A stretch of 64,000 bases of DNA from an uncultured Clostridia bacterium (GTDB lineage Bacteria > Bacillota > Clostridia > UBA1381): contig CANQKM010000006.1 of assembly GCA_947624485.1 (NCBI GenBank), forward strand, positions 62,001 to 126,000, in the 5' to 3' direction. Numbering within the stretch: the stretch's first letter is position 1; the number at the start of each line of letters is the position of its first letter. The notes beneath the pieces are model-generated. The model was not told where the DNA came from. It did not search any database and worked only from the letters and a program-made list of their open reading frames with translations. This document shows positions 15,001 to 30,000 of this stretch, in pieces. A program made the translations under genes and the position numbers.

Positions 15001-18000
15001 TGTCGAGGTAGCTTCCATACCCGTCAACTCCGACCATGACATAGCTCATCGCCATGCGACATGGTATGACGCGCAGAACGTATCCGTTGTGGAGGTTGAG
15101 GAAGGCAAGATTGTTTCAACCAACAACATAACGGCTGTTAAGCTTGCGGTAGAGCAGACATATCACACAACCGAAACGGTTGAGACGGATGTTATCGGTG
15201 AGGACGGCAACCCGACAACCGAGGAAAGAGAGGTTGAAAAGACAGAAAGACGCGAGTATATTCTCTACCTCTACAGAGACGAGTACGTAACGTCGATCGA
15301 TGAGATTACATTCACCGATAAGACGTCGGAGAACGGCAAGACGTACACCGCCGTTAAGTCGAGCGACACGACATATCAGATAATCGTACCCGCGAACGTG
15401 ACGATAGGCGATATACTCACGAGAGCTACATATAAGGAAGCGGAGCCTATTGAGTACAAGAACAGCTCCGTAGCGGCTAACACGCCGAAGAGCATAGAAG
15501 ATAACCCCGCGGTATACGAGGGCTTTGAGCTTGGCGATGAGAGCAAGACGACCGTTGACATTACAATTTATGCGACGGCGGGACGCGCGGCTTCAAAGAA
15601 TTACACGCTCGAAATCATAAGAGTAACCGATGAGGACGATCCGTATGTAGCGGTTGACTACAACAGAATACTGCCGAGCGTTGAGGGCAAGTACATAGCT
15701 TACGTCGCGGATGAAGCGAAGTCGGCTGTAATTACCGTGTCCACAATTCTCGAAGGCGGACAGGTCAAGATTGGCAGCGAAGGTCTGACGAAGCCGACCG
15801 TTAATGAGGTTGACTACATCTTCAGTGATGATGAAAACCGTCAGTTCGCGGATTCAGGCTACATCGAAGTACCGTTCACCATCTTCCCGATGGTTGGCAC
15901 GGCTCAGGAAAAGACAATCCGCATTTACCGCAGCGGAGCATATCCGATGCCCGAGCTTCTCGAGGTTATCTATGAAGTAAAGGGTACGGACGCTGACGGT
16001 AACGCCACGACCGATTACATCACCGTTCCCGCGAAATACGATACGGTTCAGCAGCAGTACGTTGCGGAGATACCGAGCGACTACTCGAACGACGACAAGA
16101 TCACCGTAAGAGCGGCAGGCTTTAAGTACACCGACGCGTCGGGCGAAGAGAAGAAGTCAGAGGTTAAGATTACAGACGAAAATATTGATCCGAACAGTAC
16201 ATCGAGCGACATTAACGGCGACGGTATACAGGTACTTGAAACAAATACGGTAGACACCGTTACAAACTACAAGCTCAGCGTAACCGACGCGGACGGCAAT
16301 ACATACGAGGACGATTACCACGTATTCAACCTTGCGGTTGTTAAGCAGACAACCGACATAACTGCCAACGCTAAAACGGCGCAGATGGTAGGCTACGATA
16401 TACCCGAGGTAAAGAGAACGGAAGCCGGTGAAAACGAGTCAGGTCTTGTAACATTCCGCAAGACGGTTAAGTACGACAAGGTTGAAGCGAACACGGCTGA
16501 CATCAGAATCACTCTCGACCATCCGTACCAGCAGATTGCGATTGCGAAGAGAGCGGCGGACGGCACATATACCTACGGCGAGTACAGAAAGCTTACGGAA
16601 AAGACGCCGGAAGGTGAAGAGCCGACGCTCGTATTCGAGAAGCAGCCTCTCACGGACGGTGAGAACGTAACCGAGAACTACTTCAGAATCAAGGTTAAGT
16701 CCGGCGATAACGAGCAGGAATACGACCTTGTACTTGAACTCGGTCACGATGACGTAAGTCTTATCAAAGTAAACGACGTATCCGAACCCGAATCGGCACG
16801 TTACAAGATTATAAAGGTAACGGATCCGGCGAACCCCGCCAACTACGATCCCAATAAGAAATATCAGTATTACGTTGCGATTAAGCGTTCCGACTTCGTT
16901 AAGGATAATATGATGACCATCGAGGCGGAGGCTAACGACAAGAGCGCTAAGGTAACTATGGCTGTTAACCCGACACAGCCCGATAATGAGGTTGCGTTCG
17001 CGGACGGCATAAACGGCGCGGGCTATACTCTCATACGCCAGATAAGACTTCAGGACTATGTAATAGATACGGAGGATGTAAACGAAACGAGAGATCCGCT
17101 CGACTATCTCGTAAGAATTAAGGTAACGGGCGAGAGCGGCTACGAACAGATTTACAGACTTCTTATAGTAATTCAGTCGCCCGACGTAACTCTCGACGGC
17201 GAAGGTTATATGCACGCGTTCGACATGAGCGGCAAGACGTTTACCGACGATGAGTTTAAGGCGGAAATTGAGAAGGAGGAATACGACCTTCACAAGTACG
17301 CCGATACAACGGACGAGCATGGAAATACGACATACGGCAGACTTGACGTCAACTACAACAAGGCGGCGAGCTTGACCGCTACGGCACAGGCTAACGCCGA
17401 CACGGATGTTTACGATACCGCCGGCTTTGAAGGCTACTTCGTAACCGTTGCGGAAGCAAAGGACGGCGAGCCGAGAAAAGCGGCGATAGGCGTTAAGGCT
17501 GCAAACGAGTACGCGGATGTGGCTATCGGTAAGTTCTTCTCGATGGAGGACTACATAAGATACATCGCTGACGAAGCTAACAGAGAAGTTGTTGAGTCGA
17601 GATATATTCAAAATATAGAAGCCAACAGCGTAAGCGCGTATAAGCTCGGCACAAACAACGCTCAATACGACCTCACCGCGCAGGCGGCTGACGGCGGCGT
17701 AACGTATATTAACCAGTATAATCCGTCGGCAAACTACACGAGTGCGGTTGACCTCAGCATAGGCGTAGTCGTACCTGTGGTTGTAAAAGCCGAAAACGGA
17801 GACACCGGCATAACTTACCTGCTCGTCCGCGAGGAAAAGAAGGTAGAGCCGCCCAAGGAGGTTTGGGTTAAGCAGGTAGGCACGGACAACACGTACTCAT
17901 GGGTACAGGCAGAGTGGGATGAAGAAACGAATAAGTTCAGAGCGCCCGTACTCAACAATATGCAGACTGTTGACGTAAGAGTAATTCCGACACGCGCGGA

Positions 18001-21000
18001 CGTACTCTCGGTTCTCATAGGCGAAAACAGACAGATTGAGCAGGATGAGGACGGTAACGAGCATATTATTCAGCCGTCCACGGATCCCGTTACGGGCAAG
18101 CGCATCTGGATAAGCACGCTGAAGCTCTACGATACGAATGATCCGACCTCCGACTACAAGACGGATTATCAGGCTTATGATGAACACGGCGAAAGAATTG
18201 TCAAGGAAATTGACACCGCCGCGGGTGAAGTGCTGAGAACAAATATTCAGCTCAGCAAGGATTCACAGTCCACCATTGTTAAGATTTACGAGTACGTGGA
18301 CAACGGCGAGATTCTGTCAAACGAGCATATTGTGGAGGGTACGGAGTACGGTTCGGGCAATACCGACGATGAGCTTGACGGCTTCACGCTCGAGCTTTAC
18401 AAGCAGTCCGACGATACGGGTATTACAATAGTTACAATCTCACCGGGAGAGGAATACGAGAACAGCGATTCCACCAACCCGCCGAGAATGTACAACGATC
18501 CCGTACCGAACGAGCTTATTTATGACAGCGTAACGGGCAATCAGGAGTCCTCCGATGATATAATACCGACGTACACGGTATTCCTCAATGAGGAAACGGA
18601 TCAGCTCTCGTATCAGGTAGATTTCGACATAACGCTCTCCGATCCGAAGGCGACGCTTGAATATAACGGTGAAACGGTTGACACAGATCCCATTACGGGC
18701 AAGACTGTAATACCGTTTAGAGCAATACTTGCCGATAAGGATGTTAAAAATAACCGTTACTACGTACCGGTATACGTAACGTCCGAATCGGGCAGAAAGC
18801 AAAAGTATGTAATCTTTGTTGAGCCGAATGACCTCAACGTTGGCATAAAGCAGATTACCGATACAAGATTTAATCTCCGTTATAACCAGGAATTTACGGA
18901 ATACAGAGAGTTCACAAGATACGAAAACGAGGAGGATACGGAAGGCAAGAAGGTAAGACAGTTCTACGTATACGAGGCGGCAGGCACAGATTCGGGACGT
19001 CTCTATATCGAGTCTACCGACGGAACATATATCACAATAGAGTCAAAGACAGATCCGTATAACAATTATTACGAATCCGACGAGGATAGCATCACTCACG
19101 CGAGAAACATCTTTGACGAGAATGTAACCTTCGACAGTAAGCTGTCCAAGGAGTTTGCTCAGCAGGATTATAAGATAGTCGTTCACAAAGAGCTCGGATA
19201 CTATGACGGTACGAACGAGGTTAAGGAATACACGAAGGAATATGAATTCGCATCAATCCTTATGTCCGACGACACGAGTATCAGAGTTTGGGTGGATGGC
19301 TATGAGGTAGAGCTTATAAACGGCATCTACTCAACGAGCATCTCCAACACCGCGGACACTTACGACCTCCGCATAGAAACGACAAACGAAAAGGCGCATC
19401 TCGGTCTTGACGATCCCGACACTCCGCTCCTGCACGTATTCAGAGGCACAATGGATACGCCTAAGACGGAGGACGGTTCGGCGTACGATCACGAGGCTGA
19501 AATCCCCGTAATCCATATCTACGTAACGGCTCAGGACGGTACGGTTGTAAGAACGCCCAACAATGACAACTATTACATCCTCCAGATTACGCGCAAGAAC
19601 ACGACAGCCGAAATCGACCGCGTAGACGGTACGGATATAGGCACGGAGTCTGAAAAGACAACAATAGGCGCGATAAAGGAAATCCTGAAGGATAACCCCG
19701 ACAGGTTCACATTCGACGAGGATGAGTACACCGACGATACCCCCGCGTTTATCATCTATTACAACCGCGGTCAGTCGACGATAAGCGGTAACGTATACGT
19801 AACGCCCGAATCAACGGGAGCGCAGGTAGCGCTTTACACGAAGGTTAACGGCGAGTGGGTTGTTGAGAATAACGATAACGGCTTCACGACGGTTGACGAA
19901 GCGTTAAAGAGAGCGATAAGCAATCTCTCGACCTCGTACAACGACGGCGAGTATCAGCTCCGCGTTAAGTCCGAAGGCTCTAAGTCAGATGACGACGTGA
20001 AGAAGTATCCGCTCCTGCTTTCGGCTAAGGACGACGATACGAGAATAAAGAATATCATAGTCGAAATGGGCAGACCGGGCGAATACTGGGCGAATAACGA
20101 TTCGGTATGGTACGCAAAGGCTCCCGAAAAGGATGCGGGCGCGGATAATGACGAGGACAAGTACGCCACATTGACGATTATCCTCAACAATGAACACGCG
20201 GTTATCACCGATATAAGACGCGTACAGTCGGTAGAGCTTGGCTCACCCGAAACCGAAACGCCGAAGATACTCTTGCAGAATAACGAGATAAGCGGTTCGC
20301 TCCGCGATGACAGGGCTGCGCTTATTGAAGGCGGCGTTAAGATTAAGAGCGAAGAATTCTACAGCATAAAGGTACGTCCGCACAGCGGCGGCGCGGAGAA
20401 GGAGTACGTTCTCTGGCTCGTCGGCGACGACGATGAGATAGGTCTCAGAACCGTAAGCAAGTACACTGCTGTAAACGCTCCTTCGGACATCAGCTACGTC
20501 ACATATAACGGCGACGACTTCTACCTCGACGAGGACGACATACCGTCGTACAACTTCATGGTGGCGGATTACGAGCATCTGTTTGTTGAGGCGAAGTCCG
20601 AGAACGCTATTATAAGCCATGTAAAGATGACGCCGTATTACCTCGGCGAAAACGACGAGCTTATCGAAGGTAAGCCGATGCGTGATGAGGAAATAGGCGC
20701 TCAGACGTATATTTGGAACGAGGAAGCTCCGCTCAGCGCCGACGATATAGATCTCGAAGCGGCGGTTAACGTGATTGAGCTTACCGTATACTCGAAGTAT
20801 TACGACAAAGCTAATCCGGCAAAGACGCCGAGAGCTAAGCAGATATACCGCATTAAGCTCTACACGTCGTCAAACAGAACCGACGTGGGCGAGGTTAAGG
20901 TTAACGGCATTGCCGCGAAGCCCAGACCGGAGAACCAGACGATTTACGACGTTGCAATACCGCAGAACGGCGAGGGCAGCGAGTGGCAGAATGCCGAAAT

Positions 21001-24000
21001 AGAAATCAACGCTCTTAACGGCTATACAAAGATAGAGGCAAACGGCAAGTCCGCAAAGAACGGCTCGGTTACGAATGTTTCGTCTCTCGGTCAGCTCATC
21101 TACTGGTACAATATCGATCCATCGGGTGTAACCACGCTGACATTCGAGACAACCTCGTCATCAGACGTATATCATCAGGTTTACACTCTCAATATTTCGA
21201 GAGACCGTTCGGTATCGACGGTAGACCAGGTATACGTAAACAATAAGCTGCTCGTAGCGGCTAATAACACGGATGTAGATATAAGCCTGTTCAGCCGCAG
21301 CATAGCGTCTAACGAGTATGTTGCGACCGTCAACAGACGCGATCCGATAAATATCTCCATACTGCCTTCGGGTAAGACCGCAAGCGTGGTTCTTATGAAC
21401 AACCCCGATTATAACACGGGTACGCTCCCCGAAGGAGGAATTGAGAAGTACAGAGGCGGCGTATTTGAGGAGATAGAGCAGAGCAAGAGCGGTGAAACGA
21501 ACCTTATGTTCATCGTAAAGGCTGCCGACTATAACGATAACGGCGAAGCAACGGGCAACTCGAATACATATAAGCTGACAATCCTTTACGCCGGCGACGA
21601 CGACACCGACGTTTCAAAGGATGTTGACACGGGTAAGGAAGGCGTATACTTCACCTACGACGTAACGACGACGGTAGGCGCGGATACGATAACAAGCACA
21701 AGAACGGTAGACAGCACGAGAGTTAATCCGAATGCCGACGACGTTTACACCAAGGACGGCGAGACGCATTCGTATGACAATAAGCATATCATAAACCTCA
21801 TAGGCGAGCAGAAGTCGCAAGGTCATATCATCATAAGAGGCGCGAACGAGAAGCAGGTAATCGAACTGTACGCGCCCAACGATACCAACCCGTTCGATGC
21901 GAAGCCGCTTACGACAAGCGTTGACGGACTGCTCGATTACGTATACAATGTTGAAGCGAGCGTTGTTGAGATACCGTATACGATCACATCGCACGGCAAA
22001 TTCGGCACCAAAACGCCGGAAGTATCGTATAACCTTATCAAGTTAATCAAGGTATCACCGCAGCTTGAAGCGGTTTACACGGACGGCGACAGACGCTACT
22101 TCAACAAGGTACAGTATTCGTACCAGACGCTTCCGAACGCGAAGAAGGTAAGAATCTCCGTGAAGGCAAGCGATCCGGACGCTCAGGTTAAGATTGGCGA
22201 AGGCGACTGGGTATTCGACTCCGACGAGCAGGATTACTCGATCGACGTAATGGGACAGTCGGTATTCACAATACCGCTCAGCATAAGAGTGGCTCCGTTC
22301 GGCGACACCGACGTAACGACGAGAAATCTCGTTATAACGAAGGGTAACACGAACCTCAAGAACGTATTCGTATATACGCAGAACGAGTATGAGGATCTGT
22401 CCACGGTTGTACGTTCAAACGAGTACGGCGCATTTGTTGCAACGGTTGACGCGGATAAGACATATCAGTTCGTAACCGTTACCTTCGACGCAAGGAAGGG
22501 CTACACGCTGCAGCTGCTCGACAAGGACGGCGACTTAATCGAAGGTTATACAGCCGACGACGTAACGGACGAAGAGGGCAATGTTGTAAATACGAGCCAA
22601 GAGCTGCGTATAGACCGTAGGATGCTTAACCTTGCGGAGGATCAGGTACAGAACGCGTATACCATTAAGGTAAGCGACGGCATAGGTCATACCGCCGCAT
22701 ACCCGCTGTATATCAATAAAAAGACACAGGAAGCGGGAATTGACAGTATCATAGCCCAGAAGGGTACGGCGACCGAGGATGTTGCCGACAAGACGGGCGA
22801 CAATACATACAGGCTTGTAATATCCAACTCGACGGAGGATATTAAGCTGCAGATTATCCCGACGGAAAGCACTTCGACCGTTACCGCGGAGGGTAAGTCG
22901 AGAGTCGGAACGCTTGACGTGACAACGCATATAGACGCTTCAGCAGCGTCGAAGGAAGTAAAAATCAGAGTAACGCCGACGGAGAGTACAACGCTCGCCA
23001 AGGAGTATACTCTTACCATCGTGCGCAGAAGCGACGACACAAGCATCGCGAGCGTGACGGTAGACGGCAAGGAGCTGTATAAGGAGGGTATAACATCCTT
23101 CAATTCGCAGCCGCTCACCAACCCGACGGCGAACGTAACCATTAAGACGGCTAACAGAGCGTCGATACAGGTTCTCAACAAGTCCGCTGTAGAAGAAACA
23201 CGTGACAACACGGATGATCCCGATTATGAGTGGAAGAAGGCGGATCTTGCGCTCGACCATGATACGGAAACGACGAAGTACGTTATAAGAGTAACGTCCG
23301 AAAACGGCAAGAATACGGTTGACTACATGCTCGTACTCAACAGAGATCTCTACTTCGGCGGTCTTGACTTCATGAAGATTGCGCTTAAGAACACTGACGT
23401 AACCGACGACGATTACGAAACTCTCAAGGTAAGAGCCGTAACGCCTGAGGAGATGGATACCTTTAAGGAGTACGACGACATCAGTGTTCACGGCGTGTTT
23501 GAGAAGGTTATAAGCGAGCAGGATACGGAGCTTAACATTTGGGCAAAGGCTCTTGCTTCCGACGCGAAGATTACAATGACGCTCCCGCTCGAAAACGGCA
23601 CGGACGAAAGCGGAAAGACGCAGGTTAAGTACGTGACGATGCCGCTCGAGAACGACGAGGAAAGCGAGACGAGAACGGATAAGCCGCCGTATACGGATAA
23701 GTATAAGGATTACGGCGATAACTCGTTCACGAGCATATACTTAAGACCTGACATCAAGGAAATCTACATCCCCGTATATGTTGACGTTCCGGGCGATAAT
23801 CCGCACACGTACAGATACACGTTAAAGCTCGTGAGAAAGAACCTCAGCATAGGCAACATAACGGTTAAACTGAGCGACGACGGCACGGACGACGACGGTA
23901 ACTTCAAGGATGAGAATGTTATAACGCTCACACCGGAGGCTGACGGCGTAACGTATTCGGCGAAGGTGAGCGCAAGCGACATCGAGAAGAATATCATCGT

Positions 24001-27000
24001 CACCGCGGACGGCAGAAGCGCGATGCTCACCGGCGATCTCGCCGACATCGGCGCGGCACTGCCCGACGAGTCGACAATAGGCACAAAGACATACAGAAAT
24101 GAGATAAGAGTTAAGGCAAGTCTTGACAACGAGCTTACGTCCTACGAGTTCAAGATAAGAGCCGAGGACGCGGAGCCTGACGATTACAAGACAATCTACG
24201 TAAACATCTATAAGGAGAACGACGACGTATCTCTCGAGGAGGTCAACGTATACTACACGCGTCACGGCGTAAAGGGACCGAGTTCGGTTGTACCCGAATA
24301 TGACAGTGACGGCAACATTGTAGGCTACGACGCATGGCTGCTGACGGATAAGGATTCGGAGATTGTGGACATTGAAGCAATCGCGGCGTCCGAAGGCGCA
24401 TGGGTACAGATTACGGGCGGAGATGCTGACGGCGATAAGACGCGTCACATAGCTGTTCAGAACGACCAGACGGCGACGCTTGAACCCGTTATTAAAAGAA
24501 CGATAACGGTAACGGCAAACACGGATTACGCTAAGTCAAAGACTTATACGCTCAGGGTTCACCTGTTCGACCTCGAGATTGAATACGTAGAGTCCGAGGG
24601 TGTTCGTTACGAGCCTGTGACCGAGACGGTAGACGGCGTTATGACCGACGTTTATGAGATATTCATAGACAGCGACTACACCGACCTCAAGGTTAAGGCA
24701 AAGAACAATGACGCGGGCGTAACGGCAGGTTATATGCCGGCAGGCGCTCCGATGCCCACATCCGCTTCACCGAACATTTACACGAACAGTTCCGTAGGTC
24801 TTACGGACGGTTACGCGGAGATACAGGTAAGAGTAGGCAAAGGACGCGCAACAGGTATACCCGACAACCTTAACAATATCGCATATATCAGAATTTACAA
24901 GAACAACGACGACAATAATCTCGATTATATCGACGTAACGTACGATAAGGATAAGGCGACCGAGACGACGCTGCGCGCCGTTAAGACGGAGGACGGCGAA
25001 TACGCGGTAATCGTTCCCGCAAGGACGAGAAACGTAGACCTCCTCGCAGCGGCGGTAAGCAAGTCCTCGCACGTAACGATTGAACCGAGTGAAACGAGAC
25101 AAGGCAGAACGGCATACGACACGTATGAGGACTATGCGCTTGTATCGGATGTTCAGACGGCAGACATTTCGGTTGTATCGTCGCTCAACAAGAAGGAAGC
25201 GAAGTACACGCTCACGATTTACAGAGCAGACTTAGAGCTTAAGGAACTCTATGTAAACGATACCGATAAGATTGTCGAGAACACCGTTCTTACCGGCATG
25301 GCTGTTCAGGAGGTAATTGACGGCGAGGAAGCGACGGTTTACCAGACCGTTGTCGCAGAGCCGAACGATATAAAGATGTACGCGGAGGCGCTCGGACAGA
25401 ACGCTGTGATTGACATGTACGAAACAACTCCGTTGGGCAACAGCACGAACAGCATTACCGTAACGGATAGCATTAAGGATTCGACGGTTCTCACAATGAC
25501 CATCTCGCTCAAGCCGAGCGTTGACGCGAAGATTGACAAGAAGGCATACCTGAGAATAATCGTAATCAACAGCCTGACCGACCTCGAAATAACCGGAACA
25601 TACACGGACAGCGAGGGCGAGAAGCAGACGGTTAAGGCTGAAGCGGCGCAGGTAACCGGCGAGAGCGGCGCAAGCGATACAATCTATATCGTAAGAGTGC
25701 CGTATGACGTAGACACTCTTGAAGCGCTGACGGCTAAGGCAATGCCCGCAAACGCGCTTGCAAACGTATACCTTGATACCGCATCCGGTCTTACGAAGGA
25801 AACGATAGGCAGCGGTTACGGCTTGGGCAGCTACAACGAGGAGAACATCAGTCTCGATCAGGGCGCGATACTCGACAGATACGCGTACATACTCGCTATG
25901 GACGGCATTGCCGAGAAGGAGTACCACGTTGTACTCGTTCACGAGGTATCGCTCGACATTGACGCTTACACCGAGTATGTTGGCCCCGGCGAGCTTGGTA
26001 ACCTCGCGGCGAAGGAAACGCTGACGGGCAAGAAGATAGAAGTAACCGCAAAAGAAGGCGCTGCGGCGGACGAGCCGAAGGAAACATACACGCTTACCGA
26101 CGATGCAGACGGCAGCGTAAGAATCCATAACGCTCTTGTAGGCAGCAAAGGCGAGAAGAATATCTACTTCAAACCTGTTGTTGAAGGCGTACAGATAACC
26201 TTCTGGAGTAATATTGACAAGGATTACAAGGAGAACCTCGGTATGACGAACATACCGTCCGACCTTGAGAAAGGCATGCCTCACGAGGTATACGCCGAGG
26301 TTACGTACAACAAGGGTAAGCCTTACGAGCAGAAGGAAATCCAGATACTCAGAATTTACGTCAAGAACGATGTGGCAGACCTTGAAAGAGTAATCGTGGA
26401 TTACGTTGACGGCAGCGGCAAGACGCAGACAATAATAGCAGAAAAGACGGAAGACAACAAGTATCAGGCTTACGTGCCCGATACCGCGTCAATCGTAGAC
26501 CTTACGGCTGAAACGAAAGAACCGCTCGCGACCGTAACGTTTAAGGATAACAACAGCTATAAAGTTCATATCGACACCGAGAAAGACTTTACTCTTAACG
26601 ATGAAACAACCTCTACCGAGATATGGGTAAAGGCTACCGACGGCGCTGCCTCAAAGACGTTCACTCTCAACATAACGAAGCTTGACATGACGCCGTACAT
26701 CACGGTTTATGACAAGTCAAAGGTTGAGGGTAAGGCGTATGATGAAGAGCATCCGCATATTGCGAAGCAGAACGCGGCGGATAAGGAAAGATTTGACGTA
26801 AGAGTAGCTCCGGGAACGCCCGGATACCTCGAGCTTGACCTTAATAAGAAGACCGACGGAAGTGATAAGGATGCAGCCGATCACGACAAGTATTACGTAA
26901 GCTACGGCTATCTTGATCCGTCTGCGGGAGATTACTACACCGCCAACGCCAAGCTCTACGGTGACGACGACGAGCATATCATATGGTCAGACTGGTACCT

Positions 27001-30000
27001 CGGCACAACAAAGCTTGGAGAGGTTCTCCCGAGCGCGGCGCTTGTAGAGGGCGAGAACGCAGTAACGCTTGTAAAGGTTAAGGTTGCCGCACTTGCTTCG
27101 GAAGGCACGGTGGGTACGCTCAATTCGACGCACGAAATAATACATTACGGCACATCCAAGATTTACAACCTGTTCATCTCGCAGATGTACAGCGATGAGG
27201 ATAATCTTGAGGTTACACTCGGCAAGGGTACGGACGATGAAGCTACCTTCACAACAAAGGGCATGGAGCCTGTCGTAGAAGACGACGGCAGCAAGCTTTA
27301 CGAGTTCAGCTACGGCTATACTAATTATGACGGTAAAGATAATAGTGATAAGCTCGAAATGCTTGTCAATATGCTTACAAAGAATAAGGTAACGCGTCCG
27401 TATAATCCGGAAACGGATGGTGAAGAAGTAACTCTGCCGAATACCGAGTATGAAATGACATATGAAGGCTACGAGCTGACAGAGGATGATACCGCAGAGG
27501 GCTACAGCGCGAAGGGTTACTTCACCTACGGCAATTACAACGATACGCTCGGCGAAGACGAGGACGGCGGTTACGCAAGCGGCGCGGAGAAGATTAAGAT
27601 AGGTAAATCCGAGGACGGAGAAGACGTCGCTCCTGTAATCGACATCTATTCACGCAGCGAGGCGGGAACGGTTACTCACGTGAGAATTACGCTGTACCGC
27701 AAGAGCAGCGACGCCGACCTTAACCTTCTCAGAATACCGGGCAGCGTGCCTGAAGAAGGCGCGAATATAGACATAAGCGGCGGTCACTTCGATGATGACA
27801 GACATAAGTACGGCAGAAAGAGCGACAGCGATACGGAAAATCCGGAAGAAACGCTGTCGAGCCGGTACACCGTCACCGACGCGGCTGTCACATACGCTCC
27901 GGTATATATCGAAACAAAGGACAAGAACGCGGTTATAACCATAACGAACGCGGCGGGTGACACGATTTCGGTATACGACATAACGGTAGATGAAGAGACC
28001 GGCACGGTAACGAGAACAGAAGCCGCGAAGAAGTTCATACATACTTCAACGTCAGAATGGAATTATGTATGGGTACCGATCAATATTGACAACGGCAGAG
28101 CGCCCGTATACTTCACCGTAACGTCCGAGGACGGCTCAACGTCGTCGAAGCACGTTGCGTACCTCAAGATGGTATCCGCTAACGCCGATGTTGATACAAT
28201 ACAGATATCCACGTCCAATACCTACAACTGGGCTGAAAAGACCGACAAATTCACTTACATGGGAACAGAGCAGAGCGAGTGGATTGACGGCGTACCGCAC
28301 GATTGGGAGGTTTATAAGGGCTACCTGTCCTCTGACGACGTGGGCAAGTCGAACAGTGATGTAGATATTGCGATTAAGACCGTAGAGGACACCACGGATA
28401 TTGCGCTCAGCAATCGGTACGTAATATTTAACGGCGATAGCGAATACAACACGAAGGGTACTGAAGGAACGACTGACGGAACATATACCGTACGTCATAC
28501 ATTTACGGAGCTTGAATCTATGGAGGCGGACGGTTACACTTACATGAGATTTGTAACCACCGCCGAGGACGGTATAACTCATAAGTATTATGAGCTTCGT
28601 CTGTATCCGATGGATACCGAGAACAATAATCTCGAATGGCTTGATTATCCGTCAAAGACCGATAAGGACCGTAAAGACCATATAGTATCGCTCTGGGCGG
28701 GCGAAACGGGTTCGATCTCGCTTATGGAAAGACCGAATGTAAGAAAGCCGAATGATGAGGAAAAAGACGAATACTTCAAGACAAGACCGCTGGGCGTAGA
28801 CGATAACGATTTGTTCATCGCGTATATCGACTACGACGTGACGGCTGTTGAGATTAAGGGTATTACGGAGCATCCGCTTGCAAGCATAAAAATTCACAAC
28901 TCCAAGTACGCCGTTCATCAGCAGACGACGACCATTACGGGTATGACGAGAGGTCAGAGCCTGATGATCAGTATATATGTAAGACCTCAGGATCTTGCGA
29001 ACACGGCGCATGACGACGCGGCAGGCAGAGGCAGAGTATACGCGCTGCGTCTGCAGAGAGTACCCAAGGACAGAACGCTTGGCCACGTATACATCGCGCC
29101 TACAAAGGGTGAAAACGGCGCTGTCAGCGACGGCGGAGAGGACTTGCTCGATCCCGAATACTTTGCGGGACCGGACGGCGTTGCTCCTTCGCTCAGCGCG
29201 GCTGACGTTGCCAAGATGGAGCATACGCCCAACATGATTACGCCGGACGAAAGCGGCAGATATACCGTAAACGAGGACGGTTCCGAGTCAATCCATGCAG
29301 AGGTTAACTACGGAACAACAATCGTTCCGGTAAGACTTGTTCCGAACGTAAAATCGGCGATCGTGACCATAACGGGCGCGGACGGCGACATCATAGACGG
29401 TGTGGACGCAACGAACGATGACGGTGACGTAATCGGCTCGCAGCTCACAGGTCCGTCCAATAACACGACAGGCGCTCTGAACGTATATCTGAGCTTCCCG
29501 CAGGATGTGAACGAAAAGACGTATCACGTCATTGTGGAGAACAAGGAAGGCGACCAGAAGCCGCAGGAATACGACCTCGTTCTTACCAGAAAGGTAAACA
29601 ATCTCGCACTGAAGGAAATCTACGTTGCGGGCGACCTCGCGGTATACGATGAGGAAACAGACGCGTACTACGCTACAATTCCGTACAAGACGAAGAATGT
29701 TGAAGTAAGGGCGGTAGCGGAGAGCGAGAACACGCGTGTAAACGTATTTGACAACCCTGAGAGAGATGCCGCGGATGACTGGATTAAGTGGGAAATTGAT
29801 CCCGCAACAGGCGACAGAATCAATGAAACGCCGCTTACATACGACGAAAGAGCAAGATTCAATTCTGAAACGGGACGTTCGGACGACGAGACGCGTACAT
29901 CGAACAGAAATCGTCTCATAACCATATCTGACGATACGCTGTATACGATTTACGTAGGCTCGAATAACCTTGTAAACGACATACCCGACCAGATACGCAA